Assembly: GCF_023736115.1 (NCBI RefSeq)
Contig: NZ_JAKQZC010000002.1
Location: 558,001-622,000 of the forward strand
Length of the DNA: 64,000 nt
DNA from: Salinicola avicenniae
Lineage (GTDB): Bacteria; Pseudomonadota; Gammaproteobacteria; Pseudomonadales; Halomonadaceae
Direction: 5' to 3'
Position 1 is the stretch's first letter; each line of letters opens with the position of its first letter. The notes under the pieces are model-generated. The model was not told where the DNA came from and ran no database searches. It worked only from the letters and a program-made list of their open reading frames with translations. Of this stretch, positions 26,962 to 36,450 are shown piece by piece. The position numbers and the translations under genes were made by a program.

Positions 26962-27035
26962 AGGCGGATACGCAGGATCCCTGATACCGGCCCGCCCCAA
27001 GGAAGACGCGGGCCATACCGACAGGAGAGATACCC

Positions 27036-29837
27036 ATGACGACCCAGACATTCTCGACACCCGAAACGCTGTCGAAGACCAAGCGTCACCCAACAACCCA
27101 AACACGGTCGACGGCCAAGACGTTCGCGTCAATCGCGCCACGCTTCCTGCTGGGATTGGCGTCCGCCGCGATCCTGAGTGCCTGTGCCACATCAGGTAGC
27201 CAACTGCAGCAACCGATCGATCCCGAAGATCGCGAGCTGTTTGCGCATCACTATGTCGAGTCGATGCCCTCGAGCGACTGGAACCGGATGGATTATATCC
27301 GTGAACTGGAAGCCTCCGGCCAGGCACTGAAAGCCATCGAGCTGCTCAAACCGATGGCCCAGACGCATCCCGAGGCAAACTACGAGCTAGGCAGCATCTA
27401 CGACGAAGCCAAGGGCGTACCGCGCGATCCGCAACTCGCCGCTCACTACTACCGCCTGGCCGTTCCCTACGAATTCAGCGGGCTCGACAACGCCTCGCTC
27501 AAGCTGGGTCGTCTCTATCGTGCCGGCGACGGCGTCGAACGCGACCCCGCCTTGGCCTGGAACCTGTTCCAGCAGGCCGTCGACCACGACGGCAACCCCA
27601 GCGCGCGTATCGAGCTGGCCGAAATGCAGCTCGCCGCTGACGGTGTTTCGCGAGACGTGGAGGCGGCGCGCGACCAGCTCGAGCAGGCCGCCTCCGCCAA
27701 TGAACCACGCGCGCTGCGCGCCCTGGCCGACAATTACGCGCCGGGTGGCGCGTTCGAGACCGATACGACGCGAGCCCACGACTACGCCGAACGCTACGCC
27801 CGGGTTATGACCACTCGTGCCGAGAACGGCGATGTTGGTGCCATGCTGGCACTGGCACGACTGTATGCAGACGATGGCCTGCTGCCGCAGCCGGCACGTC
27901 AGGAGCAATGGCTGTCGCGCGCCGCCGACAGCGGCGAACCCGACGCCCAGGCCGCCGCCGGTCACCTACTGATCGAGAAATCCGACCCGTCACGTGGGCT
28001 GGCGCTGCTCGAAACGGCAGCGGAAGCCGGCAATGCCGACGCCGCCTACTGGCTCGGCCAGGCCTACCTCGGCCAGGGCCAGGTCGCGCCGGACGCGACG
28101 CTTGCCAAGCGCTGGCTCTCGCGCGCTACGGAACGCGGACAGGTGGATGCCTCGCGCACGCTCGGCAACGCCTATGTCGAGGGCGACGTCCTGGAACAGG
28201 ACTCCGCCCGTGGCGTCCAGCTGCTGGAGCAGGCTGCCGAGCACAACGACGCCTACGCCATGGCCCTGCTAGGTAACCTCTATCTGGACGGCGAGCAGGT
28301 GCCACCGCAGCCGCAGCGCGGTATCGACTATCTCGAGCGCGCGAATCGTCTCGGGCACCCTTACGCTACGGTCCGTCTCGGCGAAAGCTATCTCAAGGGC
28401 GAGGGTGTCGCCGCCGATCCGGTACACGGTGTAGCGTTGCTGACCGATGCTGCCAACCAGCAACAGAGCGGCGCGGCCCGCACACTCGGCACGGCTTACC
28501 TGGACGGCACCGTCCTGCAGCAGGATCCAACCAAGGCGAAACAGTGGCTGACCCGCGCCATCGAGCAGGATCCGAGCGATACCACATCGAAGACACGGCT
28601 CGGTCAGGGCTATCTTGAGGGCACGATTCCCGGTGGCAGCGGCCAAGGTATCAGCCTGCTTGAGGAAGCCGCCGATCAGGGCGACGACTACGCCATGGTC
28701 GTGCTCGGCCGCGCCTATCGTGAAGGTGTCGGTGTCGCCCCCGATCTAGCCCGCTCCGAACGTTGGCTGCAACGCGCCGCGCAGGCAGGCCATCCTTCCG
28801 CCCGTCAGGCGCTCGCACGCACCTACCGGGCCAGCGGTGAACAGGGCAACATCGATGACCTGATCCGCGCCGCGCGCATGGGCGAGGTACCCGCGATGAC
28901 CGATCTCGGTCGTGCCTATCTGTACGGCCGCGGCGTGCGTGCCAACTACGCCAGCGCCAGACAGTGGCTGACTCGGGCAGCCGATGCCGGCCACCCCTCC
29001 GCCATGGCATCGCTCGGCCGCATGTATGCCGATGGCCTGGGCGTGAATGCCAACCCCTCACGCGCGGCAGACTATCTCGAGCGCGCCGCCAATGCCGGTC
29101 ATATCGGCGCTCAGGCCGATTTTGGCGAGATGCTGCTGAACGGCCGCGGTGTGCCGGCCGACCCGCAGCGCGGCGTACGTCTGCTAACCCAGGCAGCTAA
29201 CGCGGGCCATGGCTCCGCCGGGGTCACGCTTGGCGAGGCCTACCTCTACGGTCATGGTGTCAGCGCCAATCCCGACCGCGGTATTCGCTATCTGACACGC
29301 GCGGCCGAAAGCGGCGATGACAACGCCCAGCGCGTACTCGGCAAGGCCTATCTCGAAGGCAACGGCGTCGACCGCGATACCGATCAGGGTCTGACATGGC
29401 TGACACGTGCGGCCGATCGCGGCAATGTTTCCGCCAAGGCAGCACTCGGCTCCGCCTACCTGCAGGGCGACAGTGGCGTGAGCCAGGATGTCGAGCGAGG
29501 GAAACGGCTGCTGACCGAAGCCGCCGAGACCGGTCACGCCGGCGCCGAAGCCGCACTGGGCCGTGCCTACCTCAGTGGTGAAGTGCTGCCGCGGGACCCT
29601 CACAAAGGCGCCGAGCTGCTGGTCGAGGCGGCACGCCAGGGACACCAGTCCGCTCGCCTCTCCATGGCGCAGGCGTATCTGCAGGCGCGTGGCATCGAGT
29701 ATGTCAATCAGCAGCAGGCCATGGTCTGGCTCGACGGCGTGATGGAAGGTAACAGCGAGACCGCCATCGACACCCTGCAGGACCTGCTCGAAGACCCGGC
29801 AGTCGCCGAAGCGGCCAGCGAAGGAGCGTCTTCTTGA
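27036..29837 (+). CDS. AlgK-like Sel1/TPR-repeat outer-membrane lipoprotein, double length
   Basis: The 933-residue protein has a lipobox ILSAC with the lipidated Cys at residue 50, after an unusually long n-region of about 35 residues. The rest is about 20 or more Sel1-type repeats of the form LG-x-AYL-x-G-x-GV-x2-D-x4-G-x2-L-x2-AA-x3-G. AlgK, the lipoprotein that assembles the alginate secreton, is built the same way but has about 475 residues. The position in the operon with Alg8/Alg44-like genes supports an AlgK-like scaffold role between synthase and outer membrane. A generic Sel1 protein cannot be excluded from sequence alone. The start has an AGGAGAG site. Confidence 0.8.
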   Translation: MTTQTFSTPETLSKTKRHPTTQTRSTAKTFASIAPRFLLGLASAAILSACATSGSQLQQPIDPEDRELFAHHYVESMPSSDWNRMDYIRELEASGQALKAIELLKPMAQTHPEANYELGSIYDEAKGVPRDPQLAAHYYRLAVPYEFSGLDNASLKLGRLYRAGDGVERDPALAWNLFQQAVDHDGNPSARIELAEMQLAADGVSRDVEAARDQLEQAASANEPRALRALADNYAPGGAFETDTTRAHDYAERYARVMTTRAENGDVGAMLALARLYADDGLLPQPARQEQWLSRAADSGEPDAQAAAGHLLIEKSDPSRGLALLETAAEAGNADAAYWLGQAYLGQGQVAPDATLAKRWLSRATERGQVDASRTLGNAYVEGDVLEQDSARGVQLLEQAAEHNDAYAMALLGNLYLDGEQVPPQPQRGIDYLERANRLGHPYATVRLGESYLKGEGVAADPVHGVALLTDAANQQQSGAARTLGTAYLDGTVLQQDPTKAKQWLTRAIEQDPSDTTSKTRLGQGYLEGTIPGGSGQGISLLEEAADQGDDYAMVVLGRAYREGVGVAPDLARSERWLQRAAQAGHPSARQALARTYRASGEQGNIDDLIRAARMGEVPAMTDLGRAYLYGRGVRANYASARQWLTRAADAGHPSAMASLGRMYADGLGVNANPSRAADYLERAANAGHIGAQADFGEMLLNGRGVPADPQRGVRLLTQAANAGHGSAGVTLGEAYLYGHGVSANPDRGIRYLTRAAESGDDNAQRVLGKAYLEGNGVDRDTDQGLTWLTRAADRGNVSAKAALGSAYLQGDSGVSQDVERGKRLLTEAAETGHAGAEAALGRAYLSGEVLPRDPHKGAELLVEAARQGHQSARLSMAQAYLQARGIEYVNQQQAMVWLDGVMEGNSETAIDTLQDLLEDPAVAEAASEGASS

Positions 29838-31078
29838 TGCTCGGAGACCGCAGCGGGCGCGCCGCCGCCAGACGCCGGGCAGCACGATCCCGCGTCTGGT
29901 TGTTGCTGACCCTGGGACTCTTCGCCCAATTCCCGGCCCTGGCGGCCGGGGACACGGCAAACGGCGGCGACCTGGCGATGGCAAAAAGCGCCATAGTCAA
30001 CGCGGCCGAGCTGGGCGCCAGCGCGCGTCTGTTGCTCGAGGCGCGTGACGCGTTGGCGACGCCGCTTGATAGCGTGGTCGACAAGACTCGGCTGGCCGCC
30101 AGCGGCGACCCGCACGACTACTTCAGCTTCGCCCCCTACTGGTGGCCGGATCCCGATCGCCCGGATGGCCTGCCCTACGAGCGCCGCGATGGTGAATACA
30201 ATCCGGCGACTCGCGGCGACGCCACGGACAAGCAACGGCTGATCGACTTCATCGATACCGTCGATGCGCTAGCGTGGGGCTACCGGCTCAGCGGGGACCC
30301 ACACTACGCCGACCGCGCCGTGGCACAACTCGAGCACTGGTTTCTCGACCCCGAGACCCGCATGAACCCCAACCTGCGCTACGCCCAGGCGATCCCCGGG
30401 CGGGTCGACGGGCGCGGCATTGGCATTATCGAAAGTCGTCTGCTGATCGATCTGGCGGCGGCGATCGAGCGGCTGACGCCCGCTGACGCGATGACGCCGA
30501 CGACGCTAGCCGGACTACATAGCTGGTATGCGGATTACCTGGACTGGCTGCAACGCAGCGACAATGGCCGCGACGAGGCTGACGAGTCCAACAATCACGG
30601 CACCTGGTACGACGCTCAGGTCGTCGCCTTCGCGCGCTTTCTGGACCGCCCGAAACTGGCGCAGGAACAGTTGCAGCGCGCCAGCCAGAGGCTGGACGCG
30701 CAGTTCGGGCCAGACGGTCGCCAGCCGCTCGAGCTGGAACGCACCCGCCCCTGGCACTACGTCAACTTCAACCTCGAGGCCTGGTCGATACTGCTCGATG
30801 AAGCGGCGGCCATGGATCTCGACTGGCCCGAGGGCAACGCCCGCGAGCGATTGGCCGCCGCCTATCGCTGGGTCGCCGAACACGCAGCGGCGCCCGAAAA
30901 CTGGCCCTACGATGAGCTGCACGCTTTTGCGCCGGAGATCGCGCTGGCCAACCTGGCCGCCGCCCGACGCCATGACTTGCTGGGGGAACGACAGGCCCTG
31001 GCGAACCACCTGATCGCAAACTGGCTGGCCGCGGAAGCCCGCCCCGCCGAAACGGTGATGGCGCTGGGCAACGGGTGA
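29837..31078 (+). CDS. Periplasmic lyase of the alginate_lyase fold, PL38-like
   Basis: The 413-residue precursor has a signal peptide (cleavage near ALAAG, residue 38) and an alpha/alpha barrel. Signature stretches are DPHDYFSFAPYWWPDPDRP (91-109), RRDGEYNP, MNPNLRYAQAIPG, GRGIGIIES (192-200) and SNNHGTWYD (251-259, with the catalytic-type NNH). This set is seen in alginate_lyase-domain proteins of family PL38, which includes an endo-glucuronan lyase. Its ATG overlaps the stop of the preceding gene (TGATG) and an AAGGAG site lies inside that gene, so translation is coupled. It is the last gene of the operon. Confidence 0.8.
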   Translation: MLGDRSGRAAARRRAARSRVWLLLTLGLFAQFPALAAGDTANGGDLAMAKSAIVNAAELGASARLLLEARDALATPLDSVVDKTRLAASGDPHDYFSFAPYWWPDPDRPDGLPYERRDGEYNPATRGDATDKQRLIDFIDTVDALAWGYRLSGDPHYADRAVAQLEHWFLDPETRMNPNLRYAQAIPGRVDGRGIGIIESRLLIDLAAAIERLTPADAMTPTTLAGLHSWYADYLDWLQRSDNGRDEADESNNHGTWYDAQVVAFARFLDRPKLAQEQLQRASQRLDAQFGPDGRQPLELERTRPWHYVNFNLEAWSILLDEAAAMDLDWPEGNARERLAAAYRWVAEHAAAPENWPYDELHAFAPEIALANLAAARRHDLLGERQALANHLIANWLAAEARPAETVMALGNG

Positions 31079-31103
31079 GGACGCCAGTGCCGGCGGCAAC
31101 CTT

Positions 31104-31179
31104 GTGACGTGTTATCCCTGAAGTGACGTACGATCCCGGAAGTGTAGCGCTATCCCTGCAGTGACGCACGATCCCTGAT
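31104..31179. repeat. Four contiguous 19-bp imperfect direct repeats
   Basis: The units are GTGACGTGTTATCCCTGAA (31104-31122), GTGACGTACGATCCCGGAA (31123-31141), GTGTAGCGCTATCCCTGCA (31142-31160) and GTGACGCACGATCCCTGAT (31161-31179). All four have exactly the same length with no spacers. They start 26 bp after the last gene of the polysaccharide operon and end 80 bp before the following terminator. Confidence 0.9.
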
Positions 31180-31258
31180 AATTCGGGCCTTCACAGAAGC
31201 CACGTTTCCCGCGTGCAACCGGCGAGTGCGGATACAATCCGGTCAGTTGTTCAGCTAA

Positions 31259-31293
31259 TAAAAAACCCCGCTGTTTCGACAGCGGGGTTTTCT
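31259..31293. terminator. Bidirectional terminator between the polysaccharide operon and purA
   Basis: CCCCGCTG (31266-31273) pairs with CAGCGGGG (31280-31287), with an A tract before and TTTT after. On the minus strand it is followed by TTTTTT, so it is a good terminator for purA as well as for plus-strand read-through. Confidence 0.93.
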
Positions 31294-31330
31294 CGGTTCG
31301 GCTTGCTGACAAACCGTCTGGCGGAACGAC

Positions 31331-32653
<1,323 letters not shown>

Positions 32654-32694
32654 TCAAATTACCCTGGCGGCGCTGGCTCGCAGCCACCGTCGCC

Positions 32695-33876
32695 TCAATT
32701 CAGCGGCTCGGTTTGCCACTCTCCCTCGCGCCAGACCAGGTGGCGGTCGCAGCGGTGCGCGCCGGGGCCGGTATGCTGCCCGGGCAACGCCTGGATCACT
32801 CGTTCGCCCTGCCCGCGCAAACGGTTGATCGCCTCGCTCAGGGCGACATCCTCATCCCCGGGCGCCCAGATCCCGTTCACCGGCGGCTCACGCTCCGCCA
32901 GCGTGGCCAGCTGCTTGAGATCCATGGAAAATCCGGTGGCAGGTCGGGCACGGCCAAAAGCCTGACCGGTATCGTCGTAACGACCACCCTTGCTCAGCGC
33001 CTGGCCATAGCCCGGCACGTAGGCCGCAAACACCATCCCCGTGTGGTACTGGTAGCCTCTCAGCTCGGCCAGATCGAAGTAGATCGACACTTCGGGATGC
33101 TCGCTGACCACACCACGATGCAGGCGCACCAGCTGGTCCAGCGCCGCGTGTACCGCCGCCGGCGCTTCCGCCAGCGCCAGACGGGCGTGCTCGAGAATCT
33201 CGGCGCCGCCGTGCAGGCGTGGCAGTTCGGCCAGCATGCGCGCCAGCGCGGGATCGGCGATATGCGCCGCCACCAGTTCATCGACCCGCGTGAACGCCTT
33301 GCGCTCGATCGCCTCGAACAGCGCGCGCTCGACCTCGTCGCCACAGTCCGCTGCACGGATCAGCTCGCGGTAGATCGCGATATGGCTGAGCGCGAGATGC
33401 AGCTCACGGGCTCCGGCCGCTTCGAGACTCGAGAGCGCCAGACGCAGCACCTCGATATCAGCCTCGAGTCCGGCGTGCCCGAACAGCTCGACGCCAACCT
33501 GCATCGGGCTGCGGCCACCCTGATGCTTGTCCGCCTGCGCGCGCAGCACCGTCGTGCAGTAGCACAGGCGAACCGGGCCCTGACGCTTGAGCGAGTGAGC
33601 ATCCATGCGGGCGACCTGCGGCGTCACGTCGGCGCTGGCACCCATCATGCGTCCGGTCAGTTGATCGGTCAGCTTGAATGTCTGCAGATCGAGGTCGGTA
33701 CCGGTGCCGGTCAACAGTGAGTCGAGAAATTCCACCGGCGGCGGCATGACAAGGTCATAGCCCCAGCGGTCGTACAGGTCGAGCAGCGTCCGACGCAACT
33801 CCTCCATCCGGGTTGCCTGCGGCGGCAACACTTCGTCCATGCCGTCGGGAAGCAACCAGCGGTCAGCGATCGTCAT
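32695..33876 (-). CDS. hisZ: ATP phosphoribosyltransferase regulatory subunit HisZ
   Basis: The 393-residue protein is a catalytically inactive histidyl-tRNA synthetase paralogue that partners short-form HisG in histidine synthesis. It opens LLPDGMDEVLPPQATRMEELRR and contains FKLTDQLTGRMMGASADVTPQVARMDAH (in parts) and the GGRYDDTGQAFGRARPATGFSMDL region. It lacks an anticodon-binding domain, as expected. The start at 33876 (MTIADRW) has an AGGA site; the frame continues 50 codons upstream through the hflC terminator, which is not credible as coding. Confidence 0.95.
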   Translation of the reverse strand: MTIADRWLLPDGMDEVLPPQATRMEELRRTLLDLYDRWGYDLVMPPPVEFLDSLLTGTGTDLDLQTFKLTDQLTGRMMGASADVTPQVARMDAHSLKRQGPVRLCYCTTVLRAQADKHQGGRSPMQVGVELFGHAGLEADIEVLRLALSSLEAAGARELHLALSHIAIYRELIRAADCGDEVERALFEAIERKAFTRVDELVAAHIADPALARMLAELPRLHGGAEILEHARLALAEAPAAVHAALDQLVRLHRGVVSEHPEVSIYFDLAELRGYQYHTGMVFAAYVPGYGQALSKGGRYDDTGQAFGRARPATGFSMDLKQLATLAEREPPVNGIWAPGDEDVALSEAINRLRGQGERVIQALPGQHTGPGAHRCDRHLVWREGEWQTEPLN

Positions 33877-33987
33877 GAGCCTGTCCTGCCAAGCGGTAAG
33901 TCGGTAATCATCGGTGGCGAGAGACACCCGCCATCCCGGAAAAGGCCTTGCCGACCGGTCTGGCCTGGCTGCCAGCCCGTGTCGCAC

Positions 33988-34010
33988 AAAAAAGCCGGGC
34001 AAGACCCGGC
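33988..34010 (-). terminator. Intrinsic terminator downstream of hflC
   Basis: On the minus strand GCCGGG pairs with CCCGGC around a 5-nt loop and is followed by TTTTTT. It separates the hfq-hflXKC operon from hisZ-purA. Confidence 0.88.
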
Positions 34011-34030
34011 GATAAGATGGTACCACGAAA

Positions 34031-34055
34031 TGCCCGCGGGGAAATCCCGCGGGCA
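34031..34055 (-). terminator. Inverted repeat directly after hflC
   Basis: TGCCCGCGGG (34031-34040) and CCCGCGGGCA (34046-34055) form a perfect 10-bp stem, 15 bp past the hflC stop. On the minus strand only TTTCG follows, so it is probably an mRNA-stabilising stem or a weak first terminator ahead of the stronger one at 33988. Confidence 0.65.
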
Positions 34056-34070
34056 GTGGTTTTCAGGGTG

Positions 34071-35039
34071 TCAGCGCGGGGAGGCTCCCGCTTCTGGCGT
34101 CGGATCGCCCAGATAGCGGAAGAACTCGCTGCTTTCCGGACTCAGCACCAGCAGATCCTTGCCCTCGCCGCTGAAGCTTTCGCGGTAGGCCTGCATCGCG
34201 CGATAGAAGCGGAAGAACTCGGGATCCGCCTGGTACGCGCTGGCGTAGATCTGGGCGGCCTGCGCGTCACCCTCACCGCGTGTGGTCTCCGCTTCCTGAC
34301 GGCCGCTGGCTAGAATCTCCTGACGCTGGCGATCGGCATCGGCGCGAATCGCCTCGGCCTGCTGCGAGCCCTCGGCGCGATAGGTCCGCGCCGCCTGCTC
34401 GCGCTCGGAGTTCATGCGTTCATAGACCGCCTGCGTGACCTCGGTCGGCAGTTCGATGCGCTTCACGCGGATATCGAGGATATGCACCCCGAGCTCGTCG
34501 CGCATCGCCGCGTCAAGCTGCTCCACCGGCTCGACCATCAGTTCCTCGCGCGCGCCTTCGACCGTGTCCGCCCCCTTGTCCTCGCCCACCAGCTGCTGAT
34601 TGTCGCTCTCGGCGGCAATGCGCTCCTGGATGATGTCGGACATCTCGGTTTGGCCGAACTTGTTGCGCAGGGCTTCGTCGGTCCGCGGCGCGATCAGGTT
34701 TTCGGCGACCTGAATATTGCCACGGGTCGCTTCGTAGAACTGACGCGGATCGGCGATCTTCCACTTGACGAAGGAGTCGACAATGACGGCCTTGGAGTCC
34801 GCCGTCAGATAGCGCGTAGCGCTGGAATCGACGGTCTGGACGCGCACGTCGAAGATGCGCACGGTGTTGAACACCGGCAGCTTGAAGTGCAGACCGGGGC
34901 CGATATCGTTCTCGATCACCTCGCCGAAGCGTAGCTTGATCGCGCGCTCGGTCTCGTTGACGACATAGAAACTGGCGCTGGCGAACCATGCCAGCAGCGC
35001 CAGGACGATGACGCCGATCAGGGCTCTGTTGTTAAACAT
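34071..35039 (-). CDS. hflC: HflC, modulator of FtsH protease
   Basis: The 322-residue SPFH/prohibitin-family protein has an N-terminal membrane anchor (about residues 7-27) and a periplasmic SPFH domain (NETERAIKLRFGEVI, then VDSFVKWKIADPRQFYEA). A coiled-coil region is rich in Arg, Glu and Ala (about 215-270). With HflK it forms the cage around the FtsH protease in the inner membrane. Its start overlaps the hflK stop by one base (TAATG). Confidence 0.96.
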   Translation of the reverse strand: MFNNRALIGVIVLALLAWFASASFYVVNETERAIKLRFGEVIENDIGPGLHFKLPVFNTVRIFDVRVQTVDSSATRYLTADSKAVIVDSFVKWKIADPRQFYEATRGNIQVAENLIAPRTDEALRNKFGQTEMSDIIQERIAAESDNQQLVGEDKGADTVEGAREELMVEPVEQLDAAMRDELGVHILDIRVKRIELPTEVTQAVYERMNSEREQAARTYRAEGSQQAEAIRADADRQRQEILASGRQEAETTRGEGDAQAAQIYASAYQADPEFFRFYRAMQAYRESFSGEGKDLLVLSPESSEFFRYLGDPTPEAGASPR

Positions 35040-36271
35040 TAACGGCCCTCCCGCAGGCTGGAACTCCGCGACTGCTGCTGCGAGCTGCTGTTCATGTGAT
35101 CGACCACCTGCCGTGAAATCTGTTCAAGCTGCTGCATGCTCATCGAGGACGAGCTACCGCTGCTGCCGCTACCTCCCGCCTGCATCTGGTTGAGCGGAAG
35201 CACCGTGACGGCGTCACTGTCCCCGAGATCGACCAGCGCCTTGGGCGTGCGGCTCAGCACCTGGCTGACGGTATCCAGATAGAGACGCTGGCGCGTCACT
35301 TCCGGCGCCTGCTGATATTCACCCAGCAGCGAGTTGAAGCGATTGGTTTGACCGGTCGCGTCGGAGACGGTCGCAGCCTTGTAGCCGTCAGCCTCCTCGA
35401 GCAGGCGCTGCTTCTGACCCTGCGCTTCCAGCACCACCGCCTGGCGGTAGGCATTGGCCTGGTTGATCGAACGCTGGCGTTCTTCGCGCGCACGGATAAC
35501 GTCGTCGAAGGCGTCCTGGACGCGATCCGGCGGCGACGTCGACTCGACGTTGATCGTCTGCAGGCGCAGGCCTGTGCCATAGGCATCCATATAGGCGCCG
35601 AGACGGTCGAAGACACGCTGCCCCAGACGGTCACGTCCGGTCGTCAGAATCTCCTGCAGGGGCATGTTGCCGACTTCCTGACGCAGCGCGGAATCCATGG
35701 CGTTCTGCAGCGTCAGCTCCGGCTGGTTGACGTTGACCAGAAACGCATGCGCGTCGTTGACCACGTACTGGGCCGAGACGCTGACGCGCACGATGTTCTC
35801 GTCGCTGGTCAACATCGAGTCGCTCTGGTTGGCAGAACGGATGCTGGTCACGTTGACGTTCTCGACCTGATCCACGATCGGCGGATTCCAGTGCAGGCCG
35901 GGGTTGAGCGTCGAGGTGTACTTGCCGAAGCGGAACACCACGCCACGCTCGGACTGGTCGATCAGATGGAAGCCGGAGGCCGCCCAGATGACCGCCGCCA
36001 CGATCAGCACCAGCACCGGCAGCACGAAGGGATTGCGCTTGCCGCCGCCGCCATCGTTGCGACCGCCACCGGATCCGCCGCGCTTGCCGCGCCCGCCGAG
36101 CACCCGATTGATCTTGTCCTGAAACTTTTTCAACGCCTCATCGAGGTCCGGCGGTCCCTGATTGCCGTTGCCGTTGCCGTTATTACCACCATTACCGTTG
36201 GGGCGGCGGCCCCCTCCACCGCTCCACGGATCCTGCTGGTTGTTGCCACCACCTGGCTCGTTCCAAGCCAT
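35039..36271 (-). CDS. hflK: HflK, modulator of FtsH protease
   Basis: The 410-residue protein opens with a Gly/Asn-rich low-complexity cytosolic stretch (GGGNNQQDPWSGGGG and a GNGNQG run). A single transmembrane helix follows (about 100-120) and then the SPFH domain (HLIDQSERGVVFRFGKY, LNPGLHWNPP). The C-terminal coiled coil and a Ser-rich tail complete it. This is the standard partner of HflC. There are 179 bp without an obvious gene between hflX and hflK, so hflKC may have an extra promoter there; I see no clear boxes. Confidence 0.96.
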   Translation of the reverse strand: MAWNEPGGGNNQQDPWSGGGGRRPNGNGGNNGNGNGNQGPPDLDEALKKFQDKINRVLGGRGKRGGSGGGRNDGGGGKRNPFVLPVLVLIVAAVIWAASGFHLIDQSERGVVFRFGKYTSTLNPGLHWNPPIVDQVENVNVTSIRSANQSDSMLTSDENIVRVSVSAQYVVNDAHAFLVNVNQPELTLQNAMDSALRQEVGNMPLQEILTTGRDRLGQRVFDRLGAYMDAYGTGLRLQTINVESTSPPDRVQDAFDDVIRAREERQRSINQANAYRQAVVLEAQGQKQRLLEEADGYKAATVSDATGQTNRFNSLLGEYQQAPEVTRQRLYLDTVSQVLSRTPKALVDLGDSDAVTVLPLNQMQAGGSGSSGSSSSMSMQQLEQISRQVVDHMNSSSQQQSRSSSLREGR

Positions 36272-36450
36272 ACCTAGTCTCCACTGATGCAGTCAAAGCG
36301 TTGCGTCGAGCATTGGGAGCACGAGCCGCCGTGGCAGCACTGCGCTGGCGTGCGGAGACGATGGTCGGCCTGATGGCGAATCGTTTCTGCCCCGCGTCAT
36401 TCGGACCCGTCGAGCGGATCGCGAAGCTCCCCTGCGAATGTCTTCTCGCC

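Noticed and set aside
18226-31078. Canonical alginate operon
   Set aside because: algD, algE, algG, algX, algI/J/F and algA are not present and the dehydrogenase is of the UDP-glucose type.
31104-31179. CRISPR array
   Set aside because: The 19-bp units abut without spacers and there are no cas genes.
33877-34026. N-terminal extension of HisZ by 50 codons
   Set aside because: The extension crosses the strong terminator at 33988-34010 and the family start is at 33876.
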